The translations under genes and the position numbers were made by a program. Shown here piece by piece: positions 48,001 through 60,813 of a stretch of 64,000 nucleotides of DNA. The notes beneath the pieces were generated by a model, which did no database searches, was not told the DNA's origin, and worked only from the letters and a program-made list of their open reading frames with translations. This DNA is from Physcomitrium patens. Lineage: Eukaryota; Streptophyta; Bryopsida; Funariales; Funariaceae. The stretch covers positions 530,937 to 594,936 of the forward strand of contig NC_037274.1 in the NCBI RefSeq assembly GCF_000002425.4, written 5' to 3'. Numbering within the stretch: the stretch's first letter is position 1; each line of letters opens with the position of its first letter.

Positions 48001-50163
48001 CCCTTTTTCCGCGGTAAACGCTCAAGGCAGTCAGGGTGGATCGGGTGTTCCTCTCCCTCTCTTCACTTACGATTGAGCAAAAATCCTACTCTGAACACTG
48101 GTGTTTGCCTTGCAATTTCTCTCGAAGCTTTCTCCTCCTGAGCGGCGGTCCTCTTCGGAGCTTCATCGTGCTCGTGCATTCTCGTGTTCACTATTAAAAG
48201 CCACTTGACAGAGTGGTAGATTTCACCATAATCTCGGAGCCTCCCGCGTATTCTGCGAGAACGGCACAACATGCGTGTGTCCCTTCTGTGGTTTTGGTCT
48301 GGAAGGTTGATGATTCGATGTTCGTAGAGTTGGCTTCCCACTCGATTGAATTGGCAATGCCAGTCCTCCTCGGACATTATCCACCCCTCCAATCATCCAA
48401 ACATACGGATCACAATTCGATTATTTTAAGCTGCACTGCGCGCCACGATATTGGGATCCAAGATGGTGTGTCAGAGCTTGAAGATGTGTGATCTGACAGA
48501 TGATGAATGCCTACGCGTCTGCCTGTCTGTGCGATTGTTGTGGGTTGGAGATGCCGGTCCACCCGGAAGCTCCCTACCCTCTGGGCTGGGGGAGAGCTCA
48601 GTTGGAGAGTACTCGGTTGCAATTACAATGTCACAGTAATATTTTTTGTTTGATTCCTGCCATGGGTTGTTGTTGGGTTTAATTTTATTCGTACTGCTGC
48701 TGGATGATAAACAGATTTTCAATCTCTGTCTCCTTCACTTGTGCAGACTGCGATTGTTCGGTCCTTGTAAGTTCCATATTGCAACGTCTAATGACGTGGT
48801 GCAGTGAAGTGTTGATACCAGCACTCTCTCAGACGACAACGGAATCCCGGTCTGAAAGGAAGGCTGAGCTTACGATAACTCTCAGGCCTTGTTTGGACTT
48901 GCTCCATATGAAGAGCTCTGCTCTGCAATTCAGCTCTGCAAAAGTAGTAGCATTTTGGAACAGCGTAATTTTTGTGTCATCGTGATAAATTATGATGAAT
49001 ATTCTCGTACTCGCCAAAGTGCACATGAGATAACTTTACATGTTGAACAGGAATTCCAACTAGCACAATTTGGGTGCATCAATCCGAGAAAGAATCCAGG
49101 AGCACACAAATAGCACGTATGAACTACATGCAAATTGGGCATGGGGTTCTGATAAGGTGTCCAGCCGAGCAGAGGCTTTTGGATAAATCATGTAATCTGA
49201 TTCACAGAAACAACACAACTTGTTATATTCCCTCGTAAGTCGAAGCTTTGATAATCCACGTGATGCCCACCAGCTTGAATCATACTGTAGAGTTCCAAGC
49301 TCTTATTTAGAGTGCAGAACGTGTCCAATCCATCTTGCCAATCCCCTGGAGGATGATGTAAACCACTTGCAATATCATCAAAATTATTGTCTCAGCAAAA
49401 ACCAGAGGAATTTAAGTGATTTACAAGTTCTCTTTTTCGAATTAGCGTAGGTGCTTTAATTGCCCTGAAAACAAGATTGCTTCTGAAAATACCTTCGGCA
49501 CAATCTCCCGTCATGGTAACTCAACTTACTGATGTTATAAATGCTTTAATTCAATAACCCCAATGACCGCCAGGTTACACATCTTCCAGCACTGCTTCAA
49601 AAGTATCTGTTTCGACAAGCAAAGCGCTGAATTGTCAGCTGGGCGACAGTGGATTATATTATCAACCTCGAGAAGTCACAACAAACCATGAGAAATGAAG
49701 ATGATGACACAGATGACGCCTCCTGCTATTGGAATGCATCGTGGTCACATTTCGACGAAATTATAAATTATCTGAGGCTTTAGTTTTAAAAAATAAAATA
49801 ACGATTAGACACGAGATGAGCTCCAGAGTCTTTGAATTGCATTAAATACTTTAAACCAAGATACACTCAAAAACATTCTCATGGCAGTCCTCGTATGTGT
49901 GCTCAGAAGCGAAATTGCATTAACCACTCATTCCGAAAGGGACTAATCACGAGAAAGAGAAAACTCGCAGAGTGAAGCCATGCATGGTTACACACTTCAA
50001 CTTAGGTGCACCCAATGCACGTGCAGCACTTTGGATCTGGAAACGTCACTAATTAGCTCGCCCCGTGAACGGACCAATTATCCCACTAACAAATTGGAGA
50101 GATTGGAGAAGTGCACGTACACCGCTAATATTACAAATCTGCTATGAGAGCAGAAAACGTGCA
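48001..50163. other. Intergenic region between LINE and carrier gene
   Basis: GC content rises here. A 109-codon minus-strand frame (48063-48392) and several overlapping frames at 48410-49110 show no motif I recognise and may be untranslated or former promoter DNA of the LINE insertion site. No gene is supported. Confidence 0.45.
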
Positions 50164-52203
50164 TCAACTTCTAAGGATTCTAACATCAACGTTTTCAGTT
50201 GCAGCTCTGTCCTCCAAATATTTTTTAAGTATAATGACCCTCGTGGTTTCAAATGCGAAAAATCCAAGTGCTGAAAAACACGCACTGTAAAATAACCGAG
50301 GTCCCATTCCCTGCGTCAGTCCGAGCGCTCCCTCCTCCACCCATATTTGATGCAAAGTGGAAGCGACGCCTGTATAAGTGTACGCAGCTATAGCTTGTGC
50401 ACGAGCAGCTGCTTCTGCACGAACTCCAGAAAGGCCAGCACTAGTGACTGATTTACGAGCCTGAGTCATCAATCGAGTCTTAGCCACATCCAATGGAGTC
50501 GTTAAAGAGGCGGACAATGCTCCAGCTGCTGCTCCTGAAATCACACTTTGCCATGGTTCTAGAGTTGTCTTTTCACTGTCTTTCAACCAGGCGAGTTTCA
50601 AATATTCCTGAAACATACCACGCGTAGTATGAGCACCAAGACTCACTGGCTAGCTACAAGCCCACCATCGTGACCTCAATTTACACACGTAGCAAAAGAA
50701 AGAAGCAGAATACTCCTAGAAATCAGACTCACAAAAGTAGAGAAGCTGATAATATTCGATGGCAAGTTTCTTAACAACGCAGCCGAATATCCCGCGTATA
50801 AACCTCCAATACCCTCCGTCCGAATAGTTTGCAGAAATACGTCCAATTCTGAACCGACCATTCCAGCTTGCAGGCGCTGCTTCACAACTTCCTTCGGCAC
50901 TAGAATTGCTGAAGAAGTTATGTTTCCAAGAGCTGCTGCTAGAGGAGGAACGAGGGTTTTAGGGCAATTGCCTATTGACGTGAAGACACCCTTTCCTAGT
51001 TCATAGGTCCCAAAGTAGATAGAGGAAGAAATTATGGAACCCACAAAAGCCGCCTGGACTCCACTGTAAAGACCTGCAATGCCTTGCTTTGCAATTACCT
51101 GGAAAAATGTGCGTGTTAATATTTGTTTGCATCAGTAATATTTTAATGTAATGTATTCAGTCAAGGAATCGTAGAAAATCGATTCAATAAAAACAGGTAT
51201 CGCAAAGCTGAAGGATATGTACACGAAGACAATTATGAAGATAGCCGTTCCAGATCAACCATGCACGGAAGAGTGTCTTAGTGTTTAACTATGACTCCTT
51301 GGCTCCTCACTCCATTTTTACTAGTACCAAACCAAAAAAATAACCTTATTCACATCACTAAGTTCTTTTGTAACCCTTCAACAATCCCCCGCATTATGGC
51401 CAATGGAATTGCAGAGAACCACAGAAGAATGATTGAAGGATTCCTTGCTCACCTTAGAGACAACGTCAAGAGGACCAGAGTACAATTTTGAAGCACCCCT
51501 AGTTTGCAACTTCGTCTTAACGGTATCAATCGGGTGCAGCGTTGCATTCGTGAAGCCTCCAGCTATGCCACCAGCCAAAGCACTGATACCAGCCCTTTCG
51601 AGCAGAGGCAGTTTAACCATCCGGCCAGCGCTACTTCCTACAATTGTCATGCACCTGGAAAAGATCAATCATCACAGTCAACAATTCCGGATACAGACCA
51701 AGTGCATAAGAAAAGCACATTTGATCTCAATCTCGATATTTACGAGTGGGGCCACCAAAATTGGTGACGACGAGACAATGCTGATTGCAGATGTTACCGC
51801 CTAGTCAAGCCCATTCCAAAAAGGTGACATAATTATTTCAAAAAGATGAAACAATAGGAGAATGGATTGGAGCGACGAACCTGAAAACTTGATTCATTCG
51901 GCGATTGCTCTCCCTAACAAACTCGCCAAAACCTCCTTCCTGCCACGATTCAAGGCTTTGGAATACAGAAACCCTAGCAAAAAATAAGTCACCTCCTCTT
52001 CTGTTTCGTTTACTCTTTGCACAATGGGGTTCGCTCCAGCTATACTTAACTTTCGTATGAGGCACTAAACCATACCAAGTCTCTGCGGCTTGCGAGAACG
52101 AAGGGTAAATCGACTTGGATTGAATTTGTGACACGGAGACGTCGATAACAGAGGGAGTCTCTTCGTAATACAAGGTGAACTCATCATTTGAGGAGGACGC
52201 CAT
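50164..52203 (-). CDS. MFL1: Mitoferrin-like chloroplast carrier (MFL1-type), four exons
   Basis: This encodes a mitochondrial-carrier-family membrane protein; the closest family I know is mitoferrin-like 1 of chloroplasts, implicated in plastid iron supply. Exons (minus strand) are 52203-51881, 51654-51453, 51098-50733 and 50607-50164, with phase-consistent GT-AG junctions, giving 444 residues. The N-terminal 105 residues lack carrier similarity and are Ser/Arg-rich near the start and end, as expected for a plastid extension. The three carrier signatures are present: HPIDTVKTKLQ, VPKEVVKQRLQ and TPLDVAKTRLM. Other family-specific segments are GLYAGYSAALLRNLPSNIIS and SACFSALGFFAFETTR. It is transcribed away from HSA32. 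The exact transported ion is inferred from the family only. Confidence 0.9.
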
Positions 52204-54303
52204 GGAAAAACTTCACCTAAAAAGCGGCTACCTAAACTGTTTCAGCCGTATCCGAAAATGTTTGAGATCGGCAAGACCTTCACACCACATTCAAATGGAG
52301 ATAGACAAAACAAAATTCATGAAAGAGAGTAGACACCTAATCGCAATCCACAACTTCCTCCCCCACAATGAAGCACTCATCTCCCAAAGAGGCTCGCGAA
52401 GAACTACTGTACCATTGTGAATTGGCTATCACCCCGCAATCATACCCTCGCGATTGAATAACATACAACCCTCTGCTACCGTGACACAAATACCACACCA
52501 CAGAATACAAATGTAACTCCAAACCAAACACACGCACAATCTATCTATCTATCTATCTATCTACATTCAGCTTCGTGACCCTAGCAACAATTCAACACAC
52601 AACGAAGCAACGATGTCCATCGCCATTTCTCTGCTACACAATTGCCTAAAAGTCTCCCAAGCACAATAATCCGAGCTCCGAGCAAAAGTCCACACACTCG
52701 GACAATTCACTACGTTCACACAGTCAAGCATCTATGTTTCGGGGCGGGGGGGGGAGTGGTAAGTTAAGCCTCGAGGACACCCTCCACATCCGAAGAAGCT
52801 CCCTGCGAAACCCCCACAATCGTCGAAACCTACACTATTTGCACATACTCTAAGTACGAGCAGCGTCAAAACAAATTAGGGTAACAGATGGGCTAGTTCC
52901 TGAAGGGGCAGCTCCTCAAGGCATGGACTGGAATATCTAGTTCACAGAGGAGGAGAGCCCTTCCATGCCACATCAGCAGATATGTCCCACTCTTTATTGC
53001 CCGTTCGGATGGGGTGGATGAATGAGGGTCGTCATTCATCGTGTTCTGAGGAAAAATTTTCTGTTCGGGCAGCTAGGGTTTTAATAGGGAAGTCTATGGG
53101 TTAATTCCACGCATGTGATTTTGGGCAGGTGGAAATATATTTTCCTGCTTATCAACTCGCACCTTCTAGCGTGAGTTTTATTGGAGCTTTTGTTCAAATT
53201 GACGCTACAGGAAAATTCTAGTAGTTTCTCGAACCGAAAGAGAAGCATCGCTTTGAAGGTGTCGTTCTGAGAGCTTGTAAACACAATGCAACGTGATTTT
53301 GTTTCTCTCGTCGGATTTGGCTTAAGGGTGAGAGCGTTAATCCGGTTTGAATGTGAGTGGCTTGGCGATGGTCCTTTGGTGGAAATCGATTCGAGGCCTT
53401 TCTTTGTTCGTAGTGCTTGCAGAGTGAGCGTGGCCTGAAGTGAGCTGCCCTCTGAATTGAAACGCCTGCCCGTTCCTGTAGCACGCCTGCAACACTCGTC
53501 ACGTTGTCCTCGTGCCTTTAGTTCTTGCCGCACATTGTAAGTGTCTTGTTGTTCATCTGTATCAGGCTTTGGAGGATGATTCTTGCCTTGGATCATCGAG
53601 GAAGGCGATAAGCGGTCATGATCACTGCAGTGTGGTCGAATTTCGCACAGTTCAATTGTTCAGACATTCTAGTATTTCGGACACTCGAATTTGAGAATAA
53701 TATTTGTTATTCCAGAAGTTCTCTCAAATTGTAGATCGCATCTGCTTGCGATGTGCATGATTGGCGATCAAAGGTGAATTGAAATGGTATGATCAATGTA
53801 TTCATCTAGGCCATCTTCATATTATTCCTGGGCGCTGAATTTTGTAAGAGACTCTTGTAAGGATGTTAATGGTTGCAAACTGAAGATGAGATTTTTCTGT
53901 AGTATGTTTTCTCAGCGACAAGATCGACGGCACATGGTTAGCAGGTACCTGTACTTGCGAAGGTGGCTGTCTCATGAGATCCATGGCTGAACCATATTAC
54001 AGGCCTCTCCTAATCATATAATCCTAACCTAGCCTCAATTATGCCAGGTTATGATAATATGATCAGTAGGAGTCACTCGTTTTGTTAGTGACGATGGCAT
54101 CGGCCGACAAATGTAAAAACTTGAGAGAAGTTGTGTAAGCATCATCAATGAGTTCGATTCGTGAGCAGGTGAGTTGTGCTTACATGTGTCCATTACTGGT
54201 TGTACTGCAGATCATATTTTCTGCTCAAGCAGAATAACGTATAGTCGATCTCCTTTGGCTATACAGGGAAGGGTTAATTGAAGGGTTGCTCGAATTGAAT
54301 AAG
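52204..54303. promoter_or_regulatory. Divergent intergenic region between carrier and HSA32
   Basis: The 2.1 kb separates two outward-facing starts and should contain both promoters and leaders. Visible structure: an (ATCT)n run at about 52540-52562, a G-rich tract at 52740-52755, and the heat-shock element at 53211-53233. Open frames at 53081-53700 lack family similarity and are not called as genes. Confidence 0.6.
53211..53233. promoter_or_regulatory. Heat-shock element, five modules
   Basis: Alternating modules spaced five bases apart read GAA (53211), TTC (53216), GTA (53221, one mismatch to GAA), TTC (53226) and GAA (53231). This is the heat-shock-factor binding pattern with four perfect modules of five. 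A weaker TTCCAGAA dyad lies at 53710-53717. The element is 1.07 kb upstream of the HSA32 ATG and 1.0 kb upstream of the carrier ATG. Heat induction of HSA32 is established for its family, which makes HSA32 the likely target if its transcription starts between here and 54.3 kb. Confidence 0.65.
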
Positions 54304-56596
54304 ATGGAGGAAAAGCTTATTCTTCTAAGGTACGTCTAAACATGAATCGTATGCAGTGGCTGATTGTTGTTTTCATTGTGTGCCAAATGTTAGGATGGCA
54401 TTTGCGGAGTGCCTAAAATTTTGTCAACAAATCTTGTGAATTGGTCATTCAATCAGAATTGCGTTAGAACCTTCACTGATTGTAATCTCCTGTTCAGTGA
54501 ACGCATAGAGGACCGTAAGCGGATGATAAAAAATGGTCAAATCTTAAGCGCTAGCAATAGAAGGTCTGTAAAACCGCGACTGTATGGAATAACAGAGATT
54601 CATGGACCGCATCACTCTGTCACTGGACCCGAACACTTGCAGGTCTATGTCTATCCATAACCAATTCTACGTCTTAATTACCTTGATTTGGTACAGTAAA
54701 TCTATGCCTAACATTATGTCAGCCACTTATTTCAAGTCGTAGTTATTCGTTGTTTTTTCTTTGACGCCTTGGCTTTTTCCGATATGAGAAGGGATCAATT
54801 ATTTCATTTTTTTTCTGCACATTGCGTTGGGGTATGAAAAGTTACCTTCTAGTTTTTCAATTCTCCGAGTCGTGGATTGAAGGAGGACAATTCCTATTCT
54901 ACTTGGGAACGTTTTTGTTCACTTGAGTCTCCTCTATGCTTTTGGTCTGATTTTCTGGAGCATGATCTTCTGTTATAATGTCGGCTTGCCGCATGTGTGA
55001 TGCAGAATCTGTTCGAAAGCATGGGAGAATACATTGACGGCCTTAAATTCTCTGGAGGCTGTATGAGCCTGATGGCTAGAGACATCTTGAAGCAATTGAT
55101 CCGCCAGGCTCATGACCACGATGTGTATGTGAGTACTGGTGGTTGGGCAGAGCACATTCTCCGCAAAGGTCCGGGGAGTTTCAAACAGTATGTGCAAGTA
55201 CGCTCTCAGTTCTATCTTTACATGCTTACTAGGATAGCCATAATCCTTCATGTTCGTCTCACACTCTTTTGGATTAGAGGGTGTGATTTTGGCACATTCA
55301 ACTACTTAGTTTGGATGTATTAGCTCAACAAAATGTTGACCGTTCACTTGCTTACTCTATTAAAACTAATATATTTTGTGACCAGGACTGCAAGGAACTT
55401 GGATTTGATTCGATAGAGCTGAACGCTAGCTTCATTGAGCTTAATGAAGATAATCTACTTCGTTTAATACGCTTGGTGAAAAATTCAGGAATGAGGCCTA
55501 AACCCGAGCTTGGGCTTTCTTTCTTTGGTGGAGAAAATGCTGAACTTGCTTCGTCTGGTAATTCGTTTTCCCCTGTCTGTGTGCTGTATCGTTTATGTGC
55601 ATTTTTATTTTTAATGTGAAGATTGATGGCAGTTTTACCTTTTGTGTTTTTTTTTTAAATTTTTTTTAAATTTTTTTTTTTGCATAATAACGCTTTATTT
55701 AATTTCAATGAATGAATCTTTTGTCTTTCTCTAATTTTTAACACTCTTTGTTCATACTGATGTTTACAACACCATGCCACTGAAGAATTTAGTGCAGTTG
55801 TTGGATTTGATGAGATTCCCTTAGTATTATCGATCACTGCAATGCACTGAGCTGTCGAAGGCTCTATAGTGATCACATAAAGCGAGTCGATGACATTCCA
55901 GTGTTCGGAATTCATGCAGGTAAAGTAGATCTTGATTGGGTAATACGACGGGCTGAGCGTTATTTAGAGGCAGGAGCAGATATGATCATGGTCAATTCAG
56001 ATGGCCTCACCAACAGTACGAACAACTGCCACACTGACCTCGTGGCTAAGATTATTGAGCGCTTGGGACTGGAGAAGATAATGTTCGAAGCTAATGACCC
56101 GAATGTGTCTGAGTGGTTCATTCAGAACTATGGTCCTAAAGTGAGTAACCCTTAATTCCGAATACATGCATGTTTTATTATCTCGTGTTTGGTCACGAAT
56201 TTAGAGATTGAAAAGTACACTGACCATGCAGATTTGTCCAGATTTTTTCTGCTGTCACTGTTGAAATTTCGTGAAGTATTTGCAAGTTAAAAGTTGATTA
56301 CCAATTTTTGTCTCTTTCTTTAGACGACGGATTATTTGTGATGACGGCAGAAATGTTTCGAACGGGGTGTATGTTGTCTTCCAAGTTTTAATTCCCTGAA
56401 AGGGCACCTCTACGCGGTAATTTGCAGGTATTAATTAACAATTTCTGGCTGTTAGGGACTGCAAATGAACATTTTACCCATCAACACTGCTTGTGACACA
56501 TCGCAGGTTAACTTGAATGTGAACTATTCACAAGTTGGGCAGTTGGAGCGCTTGCGTTCAGGTTTACCTGGTACCCGAAGCATCCACTTTGCGTGA
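54304..56596 (+). CDS. HSA32: Heat-stress-associated 32-kDa protein (HSA32), six exons
   Basis: This is a cytosolic protein of the phosphosulfolactate-synthase fold, required in plants for long-term acquired thermotolerance. Exons are 54304-54329, 54498-54642, 55006-55197, 55386-55557, 55902-56140 and 56507-56596, giving 287 residues, the usual length. The tiny first exon (MEEKLILL, ending AG/GTACGT) joins in phase. Family segments in order are RLYGITEIHGPHHSV, ESMGEYIDGLKFSGG, VYVSTGGWAEHILRKGPGSF, ELGFDSIELNASFIEL, RRAERYLEAGADMIMV, RLGLEKIMFEANDP, SEWFIQNYGPK and VNLNVNYSQVGQLERLRSG. The acceptor of exon 5 (TTCCAG/TG) is the best phase-consistent site but is less certain than the others. 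The gene ends 313 bp from the mTERF stop on the opposite strand. Confidence 0.93.
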
Positions 56597-56909
56597 TCAT
56601 TTTCGACGAGTAGATTATGGTATTCTCATGCCACTGGCCAAATTTACTTGCTTGTCAAGCGGCTTGGGGTGTGGCACTATGAGGAAGCCGGCTGTATTGA
56701 GAACAAGTAAATATTAGAGGCGCTCTGACACCCAGAACAGCAAATTCTGATAGTTGCAAAGATATTGTCGCAAGGTTGCTTAATGATTGGCAAGGAAGAA
56801 CATCATCTTACTATTGGTACGATTCATGACGTCACTCTTGTCATATGCCCTAGGCTGTAGCTAATCTAATAAATACGAGCAGCTGACGTATGTTCAACCT
56901 GCGAAACTT

Positions 56910-58949
56910 TTAAATTATCGACTTAAATGATAGGCTTTGGTCTTGAGACTTCGGCACCTGATGGACACGCAGACGGCCTACAGTGTCAAAAGTTGCATCC
57001 ACTTCAACTTTCAATTCGGGAGTATAACCCCCGTTCAACCTATCTTCAAATTTGGCATCGCTGCAATTGAGCATCCATGCTAAAGGACAATTAACGCCCT
57101 TCTCTTTAATCTTTACAAACCTAGGGCGAATCCTTAATTCAAGATCGTAAGTCAAAAATGCAGGAAACTCCAGCAGTTCTTTTATGTCCCGCCCCATCTC
57201 CTTAACCAAGAACTCGCCATTGGGAGATATGTGTTTCTCAATGCTCAAACCAAGTAACTGAGGACAAATTACTATCATCTGAGCGACCTCGTCCTTTGTC
57301 AATCCCAGGTCTCTCAAAGCATGAACTCGCTTAGTAGCAGTAGGAACATTTATGACAAGGATCTGTGGTAGCTTTTCAAGGATTGCAGCTGTATCCTCTC
57401 TGCGAACACCAACTTTTGCAGTAAGCCACGGGAGCTTCGCCTCCACTTTATCTTTGATCTTCATTCCCAACAGCTCTGGGTACTGCACGAGCATCAGTGG
57501 AAGAGCCTCCTTTCGAACACCTAACTCAAGAAGCGCATCTACGGCAGGTCGCATCTTAAGATCAACATCATAATCCAAAATGTAAGGCCGATTCTCAATC
57601 ATCTTCCCCACAACGAGGTGAGGAATTCCACAGCTGACAATAAATTCCACTTTCGGTCGGAGGTTATTGGACACGCGCATGCCCATTATTTCCGGCTTCT
57701 CTGTCAGTACCGGCCCTATTTGACGCTTGTCCACGCCAATCATCACTAGGTACGCAACGGAAGTGCTCATGGTTCCCTCTATTCTATACCCTAAAACTTG
57801 AGGGAACCGAGTCAAAACAGAACCAACCTGCTTCAGCTCCACCCCCAGGCCTTGGATGTAGCGTATATTTGGGATCAAATCGATGGCAACGCTTGAATGC
57901 AACACCTGTGGGTACTTCCGAACCACTACAGGAAGAGAATTCTTCGTCACCTTAAGCGACTGAAGATACTGCACAACGGGACTTAGATTTTTCCTCACAC
58001 TACACCCAATCATGAGTGGGTAATCGTTAATATCCTTGATAGTCAAGCCAATCACGTTCTGCAGGTAATCAAGACGTTCCTTGATTATAGACTTTGACTT
58101 CGGTAATTCGAATTCCATTTCCTCCAAGGCCACAATATCGATCCCCCGTGATTGCAGATACTCCATTACAGGCTGTTCGCCTGCACTGTTCGTTCCAACG
58201 TCTTCGCCCTCGTCAACTGTCTGCTCATCGATCTCTGCAGACATTGACAAGCCTTGGGTCCCGAAGGGTTTCATCCGTAAACCCCAGCGTGGTCCCAGAA
58301 GAAACTGCTGTGGAATAAACAGCCCACAGATTACTCAAAAGGAAAACCTGTATCGTCTCCAACTTATAAAAACTGCTTGAGCACAATAATAAAAGTACAT
58401 CTCAAAATTCCCTATCCTTAAACCCTAAACCCTAAATCCTGGACTTTCAATTAAGCCTTTCACTAAATCATCTCCGACTGCCTCCCTCTCGAAACGGTTT
58501 CCGAATGTACCCTGCAATGAAATAGAGAGATGAAAAGACGAGAACCTGAATTTGATCTACGTCACAGGCTTTGATGTATGAAGCGGGCCTTTCGGTGGCA
58601 ACGTTGCCAAGCCCGCCCCTGTCCCCATGCGCATGCCCGCTAACCCCATGAAGGCTCCTGTCCCGACCAACGTTTCTCAAAACGGTTGCACTGACAACAG
58701 CGATGAATCGCCAGGTTTGTACGAACAAAACTTCCTTAATTTCACCCAAATCAATTGACTCGTTTGACCAACTCCATTGCAACAACAGGGAATACACCGA
58801 AGCTAAAAAGAAAAAGGAAAAAATACAAATTCACGAGTAACACTTGTCACACCCACCGCGTTGTAGATGGACGATTCAAGCAGGAGGAAGGAGTGTGAAG
58901 GATCAAAACCTGAAATTTGGGACTAGAACGTACCGGCGAAGCAAGACAT
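56910..58949 (-). CDS. mTERF4: Plastid mTERF protein, BSM/RUG2 (mTERF4) type, three exons
   Basis: This encodes an mTERF-repeat nucleic-acid-binding protein; the Arabidopsis relative BSM/RUG2 acts in organelle transcript maturation. The main exon is 58307-56910. Two 5' exons are proposed from phase-consistent junctions: 58949-58934 (MSCFA, donor G/GTACGT) and 58802-58546 (after a pyrimidine-rich TTTTTAG acceptor; donor CAG/GTTCTC). The total is 556 residues, close to the roughly 540 of the relative. About ten tandem mTERF helical repeats are visible, each with a Pro after a Leu-rich pair (DYPLMIGCSVRKNL, KYPQVLHSSV, RFPQVLGYRIEGTMSTSVAY, EKPEIMGMRV, QYPELLGMKI, KLPQILVINV). The conserved end is FPAFLTYDLELRIRPRF and WMLNCSDAKFEDRLNGG. 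The first exons are inference; the main exon is firm. Confidence 0.9.
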
Positions 58950-60813
58950 GATTCGGAAGCCAGCGGTGGAGACCTCTCGAGACAGGAAGCAGTAAGATAG
59001 CCATTACACTACCCCTCATTTCTTCTCCACTGCGATCCAACCTTGTCTCTCATAGTCTACCCCTACAATTTCCTCCTGCTTCCATGAAAACGCTACTCCA
59101 AAAACCTCCCTCTCGATCCAGTCTCGGAACACCTCGATCGAGACCCACGGTCCCTCGTTCGACCTCTAAGCTAAACCACGCGCTAGATTCTCTGCGCACC
59201 GAGGATCAGAATTCGCCCAACATCTTTCCGTCGAATCACCCACCACATTGATCCCCCGCAATCCTCACGGAATGATGCTTACGAACGATGCTTCAATTAG
59301 GTCTCCAATTGCGAATCCGCCATCACCTTCGGTACCCACCGGAATTGAGCGCATTTTGGACACCTGACTGGACACCTGACGATCCGCTTCAACATCAGGG
59401 CACGATCTTTCTAGAATTCTAGGGTTCCATTGAAGACGATTCCGGATTGATCGGCCAAGCTCCACCGTGGTGTTTGTTGATGGTGACTCGTAGACTAACT
59501 AGGGTTATTGACGGGCAGCTCGTAACAACCAAAATTTCTGAGCTTACAAGGTCATCCCATAAAAACATTCCATTCACTAAATTTCTTATTGATTTTTAAC
59601 TTTTTGTGGTAGTTTCTTGAATGAAATGTGATGCGGGAGCTATGCACTTTGTTTATGAGACGAGCTCCTTTGGAATGAATGATTATAAAGAATGATATGT
59701 TGTTGAGATTTAAACTTTCTCAGTTCTGGCTTCTGAATTTTTGAAGAAACAGAATTCAAACAAATGCAGAAATTGGTCAATGTAAAATTTGGAGATTCTA
59801 ATTTTGGTAATAAAAAACCAAGTACGTACTCTTTTTGGCTTAAAAATATCGTTTTTTGCATAACATATTCTATATATATATATATATAATGAATTGTGAA
59901 TTTTAGAGCCACTTTTATACTTAGGAGGCAAGGTGGAAGGCCTTAATCTTTAAATGTTTTGATTGGTGAAATCGAGAAATCTCTTTGAATTGGATTTATA
60001 CTTAGAAAAATAAGTTCAAAGGCCCTAAAATTAAAAGAAGAAGAAAAAAAAATGATGAGGTGGAATGTGTGTGTGTGTGTGTGTGTGTGTGTTTTTTTTT
60101 CCTACATGGCATGAATAGTATTGTCTATCAAAACTACTCTTAGATACATCTCAAGTATTTGAATAGAAGATGCTAATCTTGAATCTAACTTCAAAATTGA
60201 CATGTCCAATTGTAAAAGAAAATTTTCTCCTGTGTCAGAGGTAAAAGAATGTGTTCTCTTCTATCAATAGTGACTGGTTTATCAATGCACCTTCCTATAT
60301 TGAAAATAACTGTAATGCAAAAAAATAATAATAAAACTTAAATGAGAAAAGCTGAAGTACAGATACAAAATTTGAACATCGATCGATATTTAGTTCTAAT
60401 AAGATTATTCATGATTCCTGATTCAAGTGACATAAATTTCTGAAATTAACCAAAGTGTAACGTATATGTTACACTTATAGCGTTTGTCAAAACCAACAAC
60501 ATATGTCCACATACATGTTTCCTTTCCAACATGTGTAACAGTAACAACGGGTAGATGAAGAAATGGAATCCCATATGATGCCAAATCTTTACGATTGTGT
60601 GAATCATTAGTTTCCCTCTTTATCAATAAGTCGAACAATACAACAGCTTGAAGACTGCGTTTCGTCCAGACAGATAAGTATTTTGTCAAAGCTACGGATC
60701 AAAAAAATTACTTCACATTTCATCATCATTTACTTCACCTCACAAGGAAGATATATTCATAAATAAAACATGTTTGTCTCTAGATCAAATGTACATAACG
60801 TTCAGAGAACCTT
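58950..60813. other. Intergenic region between mTERF and MSH2
   Basis: I see no gene. The first 500 bases are GC-richer and probably contain the mTERF promoter. A (TA)n run lies at about 59872-59887 and a (GT)n run at about 60068-60092. Open frames are short and without motifs. Confidence 0.5.

Noticed and set aside
48180-48240. Possible tRNA gene near a TAAAAGCCACTTGACAGAG segment
   Set aside because: The expected acceptor-stem pairing and T-loop consensus are absent.
53081-53700. Minus-strand 171-codon frame and shadows between carrier and HSA32
   Set aside because: No similarity to known families, antisense to the probable HSA32 promoter or leader, and composition not convincing.
55655-55915. 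Minus-strand 86-codon frame inside HSA32
   Set aside because: It is a shadow spanning intron 4 and the start of exon 5 of HSA32.
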